Of a DNA stretch of 64,000 nucleotides, positions 21,960-34,889 are shown piece after piece; positions within the stretch are counted from its first letter, which is position 1, and each line of letters opens with the position of its first letter. This DNA is from Turbatrix aceti (taxonomy: Eukaryota > Nematoda > Chromadorea > Rhabditida > Panagrolaimidae), in NCBI GenBank assembly GCA_963969345.1, contig OZ017767.1, positions 9,303,547-9,367,546 on the forward strand, in the 5' to 3' direction. A model generated the notes under the pieces. It ran no database searches, was not told the DNA's origin, and worked only from the letters and a program-made list of their open reading frames with translations. The position numbers and the translations under genes were made by a program.

Positions 21960-24900
21960 TTACTCAATTTCGATGATGAGATCACCAGCAGCGACCTTGG
22001 AGCCACCGGGAAGGTGGACACGCTTGACGGTACCGCTGACGGGTGCGTCAATGTTCATCTCCATCTTCATGGCAGAGAGGACGAAGAGGGTCTGCTTGGC
22101 AGTCACGACATCTCCCTCCTTCACGCTAACCTGCAGGATGTCACCTGGCATCGGTGCTCCGACGTGTCCCTTGATCGACGGAGAAGCCTTGGGATGAACG
22201 ACGATATCCTTCGAAGCTTCGGCATCCTTGACAAAGATGGATCGCATCTGACCGTTGAGTTCAAAGAATACTTCGCGTTCGGCATTTTTGTTGAGTTTTC
22301 CGTTGGCGAGCATCTGGATGTGAAGGGTCTTGCCTTTCTCGATCTCGACATCGGTATCCTCGGCCATCTCGAGACCCGTAAGGAAGACGCGGGTATTGAG
22401 CTTGTCGACGGGGCCGTAGGTCTGGCGGAACGTTTCAAAATCGTCGAATTCCTTGGGGAACATGGCGGAAGACATGACGTCTTCGTTGCGGAGTTCACGG
22501 CCGTGCTTGGCTTCGAGGTCGGATTTGAGCTTGGCAAGGTCGAGGGGAGGCATGTCGGCGCCGGGGCGGCCGTTGATCTTTTGCTTACCGCGGAGGACCT
22601 TGGTGCGGAGGGGTTCGGGGAAGCCGTAAGGAGGCTGGCCGATTTGTCCCTGAAAATAATGGATTTTAGGATTTTTGGGTTAAAAAAACGATTTTCGTTT
22701 TTTGGTCAAAAATGTCGTTTTTTAAAGTTCAAATTGATTTTCAAATTGTTTGATAAAAAAACGCAATTTTAGGTTTTTGGGTTTTACGCCAAAAATTGAC
22801 GGAACGATAAAAATAGTTTCTGAAAACGAAAAAAACGTTTGATAAACAGTTAAAAAATTTTGGTTTCAAAATTTTCAAATATTCGTATTTTTTAATATTT
22901 TTTTGGAAATTTTGTGTTTTTTGGTAAAAAACTATTTTCTAAATTTTTAAGTTACAAAAATTTATTTCTGGGTATAAAATGACAATTTTGGTGTTTTTAC
23001 GTTTTTTAAGGTAAAATTTCAAATTATTTATTTTTTGCTAAAGTCCAAAAAACTTACCTGAAGGTATTCAATAACAGATTTCGGGAACGAAAGCTCTTCG
23101 GCGCGTTCGACAACCGTTTCCTTGTTGAGCTTGTTCTGGACCATGAATTGGGCCAGATCGCCGACAATCTTGGAACTCGGCGTGACCTTAACAATATCGC
23201 CGAGAACCTCGTTGGCCTCAGCGTACTTGGCCTTGACCTCGTCGAACTGGTCACCCAGACCAAGTGAGAACGCCTGGAACTGAAGGTTGGTGTACTGTCC
23301 GCCGGGAATTTGATGGTGGTAGACATCGGCATTTCCGGATTTCATCGTTGTCGTGCACTCGAATGGAGCGTAGAGCTGACGGGTGGATTCCCAGTACGCG
23401 CTGTACTTGCTGATATCGGGAATGCGAAGTCCCGTGGCCTGGGGCGTGCCGTCGAGGGAAGCAACGATGGCACCCATCGAGGGCTGTGACGTCATGCCGG
23501 ACATCGCGTCGACAGCGGCGTCGACGGCATCGGCACCCGAGCGAGCGCACTGGATCATGGAGGCAACGCCGGCACCGGCAGTATCGTGGGTATGGACGTG
23601 GATCGGGATGTCGGGGTGCTTGTCACGGATTGCGCCGATGAGAATCTTGGCGGCCTCGGGCTTGAGGACACCAGCCATATCCTTGATGCCAAGGATGTGG
23701 GTGCCAGCCTTGACGAGTTCGTCGGCGAGGTCAAGGTAGTACTTGAGGTTGTACTTTTGACGGTTCGGGTCGGAGACGTCACCGGTGTAGCTGATGGCCT
23801 AAAAAATTTTAAAATGAGCGACAGACCAAAAATTGTTTTCAGGAAACAAAAACTAAAAATAGAAAAACAAATCAAAAAAAAAAACTATTGTTGTTTGGAA
23901 AAGAAACTAAAATTTTCGTGTCAAGACAGCACTAAAAACAGTAACCCCAGCGTTGTAGTGTTGAAATTGTATCCCGGAATGAAAAAACCTATTCTGATTT
24001 GAAAAACAAAAAAAAATAAAATAAAAAATAAAAAAGTGCATTTTCGTACCGAAAATTGCAATTGCAGCGTTACAGTATCCCGCTAAAGTTTTTGTGTCCC
24101 GCTACGAAAAAATCATGAACTTCGTTTTTCACCCCAAAATTATCAAAAAACACTAATTCCCATCCTAAAAACCGTAATTTCTGAATCAGTATTAAAACTG
24201 TCTCGCCACGAAAAAAACGATTTTGGATAGAAAAACAAAAAAATATTTTCTTCACAAGATAGCAAACGATTTTCAGTGTCCTGCAACGAAAACGGCATGT
24301 CTCGTACGGAAAACATCAAAAGTCATTTTTCGCTTCGAGACATCATAAAAACCGTAACTTACCGCTTCAACAACACCACCAGCATTTCCAACAGCTTCCA
24401 TGCCAACAATCATGTTAGGAAGGTAGTTGAGCGAGTCAAAGACGCGGAAGATATCCATGCCACCCTTGACAGCGAGCTTACAGAACTCCTGAACAACGTT
24501 ATCAGGATAATTCGTGTATCCGAGAGCCGAAGCGCCACGGAGAAGCATTTGGAAAGGAATGTTGGGAACGAGCTTGCGAAGGGTCTCCAGCCTTTCCCAG
24601 GGATCTTCGTGGAGGAAACGCATGGCGACGTCGAACGTAGCGCCACCCCAGTTTTCGAGGGAGAGGAGGCCGGCGAAGGAGTGCGAGACGTAGGGCGCGA
24701 TCTTGACGAGATCGTACGTACGAACACGTGTCGCCAGAAGCGATTGATGAGCGTCTCGGGAGGTCGTATCCGTGATCAGGCATCCGGGATTGGCGCGGAT
24801 GGCTTTGGCAAAGCCTTCGGGGCCCTTTTCGAGAAGAACGTCGCGCCAGCCTTTCGGGGTCGGTGCTGAAAAAAAAGTATCGTAATTTTCAAAAAAATCG

Positions 24901-27900
24901 TAACTGCCAAAAAAATCGTAATTTAAAAAACCGCATTTTAAAAAAATGCAAATTCTAAAACACCGTAATTTTTATGCATTGTAAAATGTCAAAAACTACA
25001 GTAATTTTCACTTTTTTTTAAAGTTGTGTATTTTCCAAAAGTTCCGTAATATTCATAGGAAATACGATTTTTTTTAAGAGGCAGTCTGCGAGAATTTTTA
25101 CCAATAAGGGGAGAAGTTCGACACAGTAATTTTTACACTTTCAAATGTTTTGAGTCAAAGTTGTAGAGAACCCTGAGGGCAGTCCATATCCGCGGTATTA
25201 CATTTTTCAAAAATCGGATTCTGGAGATTTGGCTTCAGATGTGTTTTTCATAAAATCCGATGAAGCGCTTGTCGTTTTAGTCGAAACTGTCTAAACATTT
25301 GATTAGGGGGGTTTCAGAGGGTAAGGAATACGACGGCGTACTCAGATGTTTACAAAAACAACTGCAAGTATTTTTTATTGAATTTCGGGGTCACAAAATC
25401 GGCTGCCATATCTTTATTTTGCAAAATGGACCATATAAACCATACCCTATCTGAAAGCCCGTTTTTTTCTGCGTCGAATAAGCTCTTCAGAAAAAAAACG
25501 TAGATTTCCCCCCGCCTTCTAGATCTCGATTTGTAGTCAAAATGACAAAAAACGCTCTTTTTTGTGCTTGTGCGCGTGCGTGCGCGCGCGCGTGCGCACT
25601 CGCTGCGAGACTAGTTTAGGGGGTTTTTTGGTCGTTTTGACTACAAATCGAGATCTAGAAGGCGGGGGGAAATCTACGTTTTTTTTCTGAAGAGCTTATT
25701 CGACGCAGAAAAAAACGGGCTTTCAGATAGGGTATGGTTTATATGGTCCATTTTGCAAAATAAAGATATGGCAGCCGATTTTGTGACCCCAAAATTCAAT
25801 AAAAAATACTTGCAGTTGTTTTTTTAAACATTTGAGTACGCCGTCGTATTCCTTACCCTCTGAAACCCCCCTAATCAAATGTTTAGACAGTTTCGACTAA
25901 AACGACAAGCGCTTCATCGGATTTTATGAAAAACACATCTGAAGCCAAATCTCCAGAATCCGATTTTTGAAAAATGTAATACCGCGGATATAGACTGCCC
26001 TCAGGGTTCTCTACAACTTTGACTCAAAACATTTGAAAGTGTAAAAATTGCTGTGTCGTCGGATGTAAATTGGCTCGCAGACTGCCTCTTAAGTATCCAG
26101 TTTTGCTAAACATATCGTAAATCGTTGAAAAAGTATCGTAATTTTCAAAAAATACCGTAATTTTCAAAAAAATATCGTTTTTTTTGACAATTTACGATAC
26201 TTTTGAAAAACTACCAATTTTTTTTTAAATATCGTAATTTTAAATATTGCCAAAATGTATCGTAATTTGTCAATTAAAAGTATCGTAATCCAACGTACTG
26301 TGAGGAACGTCGGGAACAGGTGGCTTGACGTTGGCAGGCTTGAGTGTGGTAGCCAGGGGAGTCTGGGGTCCATTGACCTGGACCGTTCCGAGGTAGTGGA
26401 GAAGCTTTTGCGCGCGATTCTGGCTTGGCTCGTACTGGAAGAGACCTGGGTGGTCGTCGATAAAGTACGTATCAACGCTGCCTTCGATAAACTTTTTCTG
26501 CTGAAGCACATTCAGGTGGAAGGGAATGTTCGTCTTGACACCACGAATACGGAATTCTCGAAGGGCACGGATCATCTTGGCAACCGAATTGGGATGGTTT
26601 CGGGAGTGAGCAATGACCTTGGCAAGCAGACTGTCGTAGTGGGGAGAAATAACGGATCCTGAATACGCAGAAGCAGAATCGATACGGATACCCATGCCTT
26701 CGCCGGAGCGGAAGACTTCGATGCGACCGGAATCAGGCTGGAAGCCCTTTGCGGGGTCTTCTGTCGTGATACGGCACTGGATGGCGCTGCCATTGACGTG
26801 GATGTTGTCCTGGGTGAGCTTGAGGGTATCGAGGGATTTTCCTTCGGCGATACGGATCTGGGCTTGGACAAGATCGACGCTGAAAAATAAAAAAAAATAG
26901 TTAGAAAATTACAATATTTTTACGTTTTTCACGAAATTTGAGGTTCCTAAAGCGAAAATTGATGCGCACGCGATGCAAACTGAACTCTTGCAAAGAAAAA
27001 TTCGTGCGCACGTAAGGTTATCGAAACGAAAGTTGTGTGCGCACGCAACTAATAGAAAAACTCTCACAGCGAAATTTTCTGTTCCAAAACTCTCGCCGCG
27101 AAAATTTCCAAACCGTTTTTCGCTTTTTTTAAATGTAATTTTTGGTTATCTCTCATTTTGAACGTATTTTTTTGCTTTCTGCGAACCAACTCACCCAGTG
27201 ATTTCTTCAGTAACGGTATGTTCGACCTGTAGACGAGCATTGACTTCCATGAAGTAGTGATTGCCCTGACTGTCAAGCAGGAATTCGACAGTACCAACAT
27301 TCGAGTATCCAACACCCTTGCAGAGCTTGAGTGCGTCATCGAGCATCCTCTGACGAATCTTAGGATCAAGAGCGGGTGCAGGCGCGAGTTCGACGACTTT
27401 CTGATGACGACGCTGAACCGAGCAGTCACGTTCATAGAGATGAACCATGTTTCCATACTTGTCACCGCAGATTTGAACTTCAATGTGACGGGGTCTTTCG
27501 ACGAATTTCTCGACAAAGAGACTGCCATCACCGAAAGCGGTCAAGGCTTCGGAAGAAGCGCGATGGAAGGCTTCTTCGACTTCTTCGGGTCGTTCGACCT
27601 TACGCATGCCACGTCCACCACCACCGAAGGCAGCCTTGATAATGATCGGACATCCGTGCTTGTCGACGAAATCCTTGACTTCCTGGGCTGTCGTTACGGG
27701 ACCATCGGTACCGGGGACAATGGCAACACCGGCTGCGATGGCAGCTTCACGAGCGGCAACTTTGTCGCCCATGCGTCGCATGACCGATGCCTTCGGGCCA
27801 ATGAATACGATTCCAGCATCATCGCAGGCCTGGGCAAAGTCCGCGCGCTCAGACATGAAACCGTATCCCGGGTGGATGGCCTCGACGTCGTGCTTGAGGG

Positions 27901-28237
27901 CGGTGTTGATGATCTGTTCGATGTTGAGGTAGGCAGCGACGGGTGGGAGGCCTTGACCGACGAGGTAGGCTTCGTCGGCCTTCTGACGATGCATGGACAA
28001 TTTATCCTGCTCCGAGTAGATAGCCACCGAGATTTTGTCCAACTCGTGGAGGGCACGGAAGACACGGATGGCAATTTCTCCTCGATTTGCCACCATGACT
28101 TTTTTGAATTCACGGGTCTCCTGAGGGGGGGTTGAAAGGTGTCGGACGAGGTCGAAGAGTTTCATCCGGGATTGGCTAGACTGGAGCAGTCGGCTGCCGC
28201 CTGCGAGCATGAATTGACCACTTCGAAGAATCCCCAT
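21960..28237 (-). CDS. pyc-1: Pyruvate carboxylase, mitochondrial (complete, five exons)
   Basis: Converts pyruvate, bicarbonate and ATP to oxaloacetate in mitochondria, feeding the TCA cycle and gluconeogenesis. Exons 28237-27195, 26879-26299, 24865-24363, 23798-23058 and 22649-21960 join in phases 2, 1, 0 and 0 to 1185 residues, close to the usual 1175-1180. Order: mitochondrial presequence (about 1-35); biotin carboxylase domain with Gly-rich ATP loop (204-210) and [10 protein letters not shown] (331-340); carboxyltransferase domain starting [10 protein letters not shown] (about 573), with IKDMAG lysine, HVHTHD metal ligands and PGGQYTNL; and a C-terminal biotinyl domain with AMKME, biotin Lys about 1151. 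One oddity is Ser where the family has Phe or Leu in DTTxRDAHQS. Coding DNA is markedly GC-richer than its surroundings, as expected for a highly expressed gene. The 1433-bp intron 2 hosts a palindromic element. Confidence 0.97.
24880..26298. repeat. Interspersed TATCGTAATTTTC-type repeats in intron 2
   Basis: Many degenerate copies of a short unit (ATCGTAATTTTCAAAAAA) occur on both sides of the palindromic element, at about 24878-25055 and 26104-26290. They look like one local satellite-like block that was split by the insertion. Confidence 0.55.
25078..26088. mobile_element. 1-kb palindromic TTAA-flanked element in pyruvate carboxylase intron 2
   Basis: Both ends carry the perfect 15-bp terminal repeat GAGGCAGTCTGCGAG and are flanked by TTAA (25074-25077 and 26089-26092). 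Arms of roughly 480 bp are near-perfect reverse complements. They meet at an alternating GC-rich tract, about 25568-25599, that could adopt Z-DNA. No ORF, so it would be non-autonomous. TTAA is the piggyBac target; a TA target (Tc1/mariner) cannot be excluded because TTAA contains TA at its centre. Confidence 0.85.
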
Positions 28238-29430
28238 CGTTGTGGACTACTTTTTTATGGACGTTACAAAAATTACGGCAGCCCAACTGAAAAATCTTCA
28301 ACTCAATCACCTTTGTATTAAAATACAAAATCCAAGAACCCACACGCGAAAGGCCTGGGCGAAGGCAGGGAAAAATAATTCAATAAAAACGAATAACAGA
28401 TGATTGCGTTTCCGACAAAGAAAGCCGAGAAAAGACGATATCAAAAACGGGACCAAAAAACACAAACAGTTTTTTTCGACGACGACGCACGGTTGCAACG
28501 AGTTCTCAGTCTCTCTCCGAAGAAAGAAGACGCATCAAAAACAAGAAAGAGTCACAAACGATCAATGACGATGAAGTCGAGAAGGAAAACAACGATGACC
28601 GTCTTGGTGATTGGCAATGCAAAAATAATATTATTTTTTTTGAATGATGCAGGAGAGAGGGCAAAGTGCGGGAATGAAAAGGGAATGATGGGTTTATTTT
28701 TGGAATTTTTTTATTTTCTGGTAAATATATGCTAATTTTTATTGTGGATTTTTTGAGGGGATTACAAATTGAAAAAAAAATGTAGAAACAATTTTTTTTT
28801 AGTTTTTTGATCAAAAAGGACAAAAAATTATTTTTTTTGTATTGAGAAAACGATTTTTTTAAGTAAAAATTTTTTTTGAAAATCAAAATTGGCGCCTTTC
28901 AAGTTGCGCGCAACGTGCAAACTTCAAAGTGCCGTAACTTTTCTGATCCGGATAAAATCAAGCCACTGTATTTTTTTATTGCCTTTAAAAAGTCAAATTA
29001 ATCGTTAGCTAAAAAATTTCGCATGTTGCACGCAATATGTCGGAACCCAATTTTTTTCAGGACCCCATTTTTTTTTCGAAGAAAAAAATACATAAGCTCA
29101 AATTTTTCAAAAAAAAAGTATAGTCGAATGGTAAAAGCCTATCGGACAAGCCAGACAGGCCTGATGGACTACCGGTGGACTGCTCAAGTAAGAAAATCCT
29201 TCAGAAAACAAGACCAAAGCGACGAGAGAAGGGTTCAATCAGAGCAATCGTCGGCGATGGTGGTGGTGGCGGGTGGCTCGTCGTATCCCCCCGACTGACA
29301 AACTACCTGCCTGCTTGGCTGCCCGCCCGCCCGCCGGTCTCGGTCTGTGCAAAAAAAAAGCGTAAAGCTCCAAAGCACAAATTGATGAGATGAGAACAAA
29401 AAAAGTTGAAACAAAAACGATTGCTATTGA

Positions 29431-29560
29431 CAGGGTCAGGAGGGGGGAAGTAGAGAGAGAGAGAGAAAGACTGCGACAGGTAGAGAGGACGAAAAGGAGA
29501 AAAGTAGCAAGGTAAAACAGGCGGAAGGTGACGGTGATGGGAGGAGAGGGGGGAAGTGAT
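29431..29560. repeat. 130-bp purine-rich (GA/G) tract
   Basis: The plus strand is almost entirely A and G, with runs such as GGAGGGGGGAAG and a (GA)n block at about 29453-29469. Such tracts can form triplex DNA. It lies about 1.2 kb upstream of the pyruvate carboxylase start. Confidence 0.6.
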
Positions 29561-32500
29561 GACAGATCAAAGAACTTTCAGATGAAAATAAAAATAAATA
29601 CTCTCTGTGCATAGTACATTATCAATCGACGTTTTTGGCTATCAATTGATGTGCAAGAAAATTTACTGAGAAATTTTTGATTCTAATAGCAAAATTTTTT
29701 AAAAGAAAAAAAATGTATACAATAATAAAAAAACGCACAATTTTTTTTGAAAACGCCATAATGTGTAAAAAATGGAACACAAAAATATTTTGTAAACTTT
29801 TTTTAGTACAAAAACTATAAAAACTTTTGTTTTGGTATATAAACGAAAAAAATACGCGTAAAAATTTTTGTTAATATTTTTTTGGAACAAATTTAGTAAG
29901 AAATATTTTTTTTATGAAAAAAAATAGTTTTTAAAAAAATGATTCATCAGAAGCGCTTTCATTTGTTCACTTACAATAAAAAAAAATTTCATCAAAACTT
30001 GCGCTTTCAAATTTATCAAATCGTAATCCTTGACTAAAATTACACACATTTTGGTTGTTCAAAATCTAAAAAAAAGCAATGCAGACGAAACGACATCCCA
30101 AAACAAAATGTGTAAACGGAAACAACGCCGAGAAAAACGAATGACAAAGATCACTCTGCATTCCTGCTGACTCTGTCTGACGGGCCCAGCATCATTTTAG
30201 TTCTTCCGCGTGATCAACATCCATCGACACGCAGTAGTACGCTCACTATTTTTGATTTTTTTCTGGGGTTGAATAAAAAAACAAAAAAAACCAACAAACA
30301 GGGTCAAAAAGCCTAGCTTCGTCTTTCTATGATATTCTTTGTGGTCACATTAGACCGTCGTATCCGAGACGCAGCAAATTGATCAGAGTACGCTAGACCA
30401 GGGGTTGGGTTGGTTGCGGCTGTTAGATAATATTTAGTTACGCAGACTAAGAAGTAGATAGAAAGTAACTCTCAGGGAACAAAAAAAAGGGAACAGAGAA
30501 CGATCGACTAAAATTTAGTTGACAACTCTTTACCCCCAGACAAACGACCAGAGCCAGGAAAAACCCACGTGAGCGTTCTCTGATCGATACTAGCCTTTCT
30601 TCCATTTTGTGCGCGCCTGAAAAAAAAACTATAGCCGATTTTTGTTTTCCTTCCCGTGTCTCAAAAAATTCAGACAAGCTTACATACCTAAAGCAACTGT
30701 TCCTTTTTTTTTCAAGCTCACCTGCTTGAGTCAGTTTGTCAGGGGTATACTTTAAAAATCTTTTCTCCACGTGATTCGCAAATGATAATCATCGATCATG
30801 GGTTGAGAAAAATTTTTCCTTACCCTTTTTTTCTTGTATTAATTAATTTGGTTCGATTGAACGTCGATCGTCGACATCACGCTACTTTTTTTTACAAAAT
30901 ACATACCTTGTCGAGATTGATTTATGGGTTCATCAGTTTTGTCATTTGAAATTAAAAATTCTGGTTTTGAAGGGACCTCCGTAAAAATAGAAACACCTAA
31001 CGCGACATCAAAAAATTTTATTTTTTTTATATTTGTTTGAAGATTCTAAATTTTGAAAAATCAAAAATTTATTTTAATTTAGAATCAATTTTATGTTATT
31101 TTGAATCAATAAATAACATTAAGAAAACGACGAAAAATTTGAAATGTTTTTGCCAAAATTTCAAATTTTTAAATTTGATTTCCAATTTTTTTTGCAGATT
31201 AAAATCATAAAAATCACGTTTTCCAGTCCAAAAACCGTCACTGATAAAATTAAGCTCAGAAGGAAAAATAGAAAAATCAAGGAATTAAAATAAGACTTAT
31301 CCAAACTTGCGTACGTACAACTAACCCATGACCTCTCGCCCCCTCTTCGAGGTTATCTCTACCCAACAATCTTCGATCAAGGTCGACGAAGCAGCAACGA
31401 ACTATCATGACTCTTATATTTTTTTAAATTTTTTTGCTGATAGCACAAAATTTATGTTTATTCAAGGAAACATTTTTTTTGTCTGACAAAGGGGTTTTTT
31501 GTTTTGATGATTGACGCAATTTTTACCTTTTTTACTACAGCTTTGCAACTTTAAACTTGTAGATTTTTATCTTAAACATACTATTGATTGCAAAAGATGA
31601 TGAGTTGCATGACACAAATTGTGTACACAAAAAGGAGCAAAATAAAATTGCGGTCTTTGAACAGTCGTGTAAGTTGTTGCTCTAAAATAAATTTATACAC
31701 CACCATAAATAAACTAAAAAAACGACAATCATCCATTTTGCAAAATCCGTTTGAAAATGAGAACTTATTTTCCTCGAAAAAGAAAACAAAAAAAGTTGTT
31801 TATTTGAAACACATTTATTTTCCAAAATTAAAAAAAAGCAAAAACCATAAAAAATGCACATTTTATGTTTATTTATTTTAAAGTTTTTTTTATTTTTTTT
31901 TATTTGGAAATCTTTTAAAAATTGGTTCAATTGTTAAAAAATCTATTAAAATGAAAAATATTTATTTATAAAAAATTAACAAAGTGCGATCGTCATTTTG
32001 ACAACTTTTGAATGGAAGTAACTATCCAAAAGCGATTGAAAAACAATTGATTTGTGGTGAAAACACAATTAATTTAGTTTGAGTGTTTGATGACAGTGTT
32101 CATGCCCTAAAAACAAATGTACATGTATTTTTACCCTGTTTCACCGATTCACGACAGAGGTCAAAGAATACCAAAAAAAATTAAAGAAGGTTAATTTGTC
32201 ATTCTGTTGTCATGTTATACAGCTAATTAGCCCCCCATCTCTTCGTTAAAGGTAACTTCATTCTTTTTTATTCCTGTTTTGAATGAATGTCTCTAAAACG
32301 ACTAAAATGATGACAAGTGCGAATTAACTAAAATTGGTAAGATGTAATTTAGCACGTAAGAAACGTCGAAAAAAAAGGACACCATGTTAACTTATCTCAA
32401 GGTCGATTTTACGTCGCAAATAAAAAATTAGCAAAAAAAATATACCACACAAGTTAATCAACTTTTTTTTTGTATTTAAAAAAAGCCTTCTGATCGACGT

Positions 32501-34771
32501 CAAATTGTCTGAAGGACACAAAAATTGGTCATTACATTCAAACTCCCTCAGGGATCTTTTAAACTTAAGTGGATAGTTTTTGAACTTTTACATGAAAGCT
32601 GTCTAAATATAAATGCCAAGAATGCGTTCGAGAAAAAAAAATTGAACAGCAATAAAACGTTTTTTGAATTGTCATTTGAACACATAAAATTGTATTCTCG
32701 GCGCGTCACGCAAAAAGCCGGAAATTTCATCGGCAAAAAAACACTTCAAACTAGTTTTGTCCAAAAAAAGCTCAAAACGGAAAAAATATTTTGAAACGAT
32801 GTTTTTTTCAAAAACTAAATTTGTTTTTTTAACTGAATCAAATTTCATAGGGGCAAGCTGTCATTTTTTAAAATAAAATTGTAAAGTATTTATTTTATGG
32901 CTGGCGTTTTTTTGTCAAAAAAAACTAACATAATATTTGGGCAATTTGGGTACCTTTTTTGTCAACTTTTTTCTATTTGAAATGCCCGTGTTTTGAGTTA
33001 TTTTTGCAAACAAACTCAGAAGAACGCAAACGTTAGTTTTATCATGCAGTAATAAAAGCCCAAAAAAAAACTTTTTTTAGCCAAAAGCCTAATAAACGTC
33101 ACTGACTGCCAACATCTGTCGGCAGTCGATTGGGTCACGTGTTTTTTTTTGCGTTTTTATCTGTCCAAAAAAAGAAATAAATGAAGAATAAATACATAAA
33201 TGGACAAGTCAAGTAAAAAAAAAATACATTCATTCGCGCGCTTTTACGGATAAATAAACAATTGAAAGCCGCATGCGTACAAATTATTTGTATCGATGAC
33301 AAATACATAATATTTTTATCAAACAGATAACAGGAAAAAGAAATGTCTTATTTTTGCAAAAAAAGGCTTCGAATAAAAAAATGGACGCAAAAGAAATACA
33401 TAAACGAATGTTCAACTGCAGGCAAAACATTTCTTCTTGTACGGACAAAAGTAACAAAAAAAGAAGCCACTGGAGGAAAAAAAGAGAGCAGCTTGGTCAA
33501 GGGTCAGTCAAACTTTAGCGGCTGCAAGCTGGTACGAACGAAGGACCAACCGACCAAGCAAGAGCAAAAAAAGAAACAAAACTATCCCTGTTCCTTGGTC
33601 GACGAAAAAAAAAACAAGGAACAGCACGAAAAAAAATTCTGTTTGCGTTTGACGAAGCCTTTCATGCCAGTTCTTTTATGCTCGCTCAAAAAACTGGACG
33701 ACGAAAATTGAAGAGCTCCGGACGCAGAAAAAAAAGCAAAGAAAAAAATGCTAAATGGTTTAACGCGCTCGAAAAGGAAAAGAAAAAAAACGTGTTTTTT
33801 GTGCACTCTGTGCCACCACGCGTCTGTCGCAGCTTCGGCACGCTGGTTTCTTTTCCTGGAGTTTGAAAAGTGTCTCCGACATCTGGCTCACTCATTTTTT
33901 TTCTATACGGAAAATACTCGCGTGCTTATTCTCGATGTCACACGACTGAATTGGTCGAAAAAAAAAGACCAATCATTTTTTCCTGCAGCGCAAAATCCAT
34001 GGACCCAGTGCAAAAAAAAACAAAAACCACAAAGCGTACGTGCATGTTCGAAGATTTATGCATTCAGGCTTGTATTTATTTGAGGAAGTCCAGTCGCTAC
34101 TGCACATTTTTTTTTAAATTCATAGAACACTTTTCAGCGGTCATGTGGACTATTAGCGCCCTCAAACAACGAGCATTTGTTTGTAGAACTCTACAAAAAT
34201 GTACGTCAGAAGCATAAGGAAAAAGTGGTACAAAAATTCGGAAACATAAGTGAAAACAAAATTTAAAAAATACAAATTGAATAACTTTAGAAATAAGTAC
34301 ATAAATTGAATACATAAAAATAAGTCGAATGGAGACATTTACATATTACGCCTACGTGGACATCATTTGTGCCTCCTAACATCTGGTTTAATGATAACAA
34401 GTAATAATGAAATAAAAAAAAATAAAGTACATAAATTTAGATATAAAGGCGCTTGCCATCACGCGCGATCACAAAGCATTTATGATCAAATTAATTGTTG
34501 CGACGGTATGGAAAATTAATTAGGGATCAAGAACATGGATAACGCATCTTGAAAAGAGATTACGTTCTACCGCAGAAGATATTTGCAAAACATTTGTTGA
34601 ATGAATAATAATTAGTTTGCGACTTGAAAAAATGGTAATGTTAGATACCAAATCATCAAATATTTATTTATTGTACAATAGTAATTTTTTTTGTTGACGT
34701 AACACAGTCAAACTCGTTTTGTATTTTTAAGTATCTTCTCGATGTTACTAATATTATTTATAATAACACTT

Positions 34772-34777
34772 CACCTG
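34772..34777 (+). promoter_or_regulatory. E-box CACCTG in chemoreceptor promoter
   Basis: CACCTG followed by CTTGTAAAATGTCAAAC, about 115 bp before the ATG at 34890. Near-copies of the same block occur at 36166-36171 (ATTCACCTGTT), about 36552 (degenerate) and 36908-36913, ahead of the next receptor at 37039. In C. elegans an E-box near the start of srh/sri genes directs expression in ADL sensory neurons; use here is inference. Confidence 0.4.
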
Positions 34778-34889
34778 CTTGTAAAATGTCAAACAAGATC
34801 ATGAGTGCTTTTTAGAGGTGACATGAAAGTTTCTTGTGCATTTACAAAAGGTTGAAGCAGTCAATTTATACCATTTTTTTTCTCAATAA

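Larger units (their letters stand above)
28238..34889. other. Gene-poor 6.6-kb region upstream of pyruvate carboxylase
   Basis: AT-rich, full of A and T homopolymers, with a purine-rich tract at 29431-29560 and GC-richer islands at about 30120-30240, 30500-30600 and 33400-33900. Presumably holds the carboxylase promoter on its left and the chemoreceptor promoter on its right. A CACCTG E-box lies at 34772-34777, about 115 bp before the next start. The longer ORFs are low-complexity Lys/Phe-rich frames with no domain, signal or splice logic, and I do not call them genes. Confidence 0.5.

Noticed and set aside
21951..22772. Long plus-strand ORF over pyruvate carboxylase exon 5
   Set aside because: Antisense shadow of a well-supported carboxylase exon.
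27257..28135. Long plus-strand ORF over pyruvate carboxylase exon 1
   Set aside because: Antisense shadow; high-GC codon bias opens several frames.
33343..34217. Several overlapping Lys-rich and Phe-rich ORFs
   Set aside because: A-rich low-complexity DNA in a gene-poor region; no start context, domain or splice pattern.
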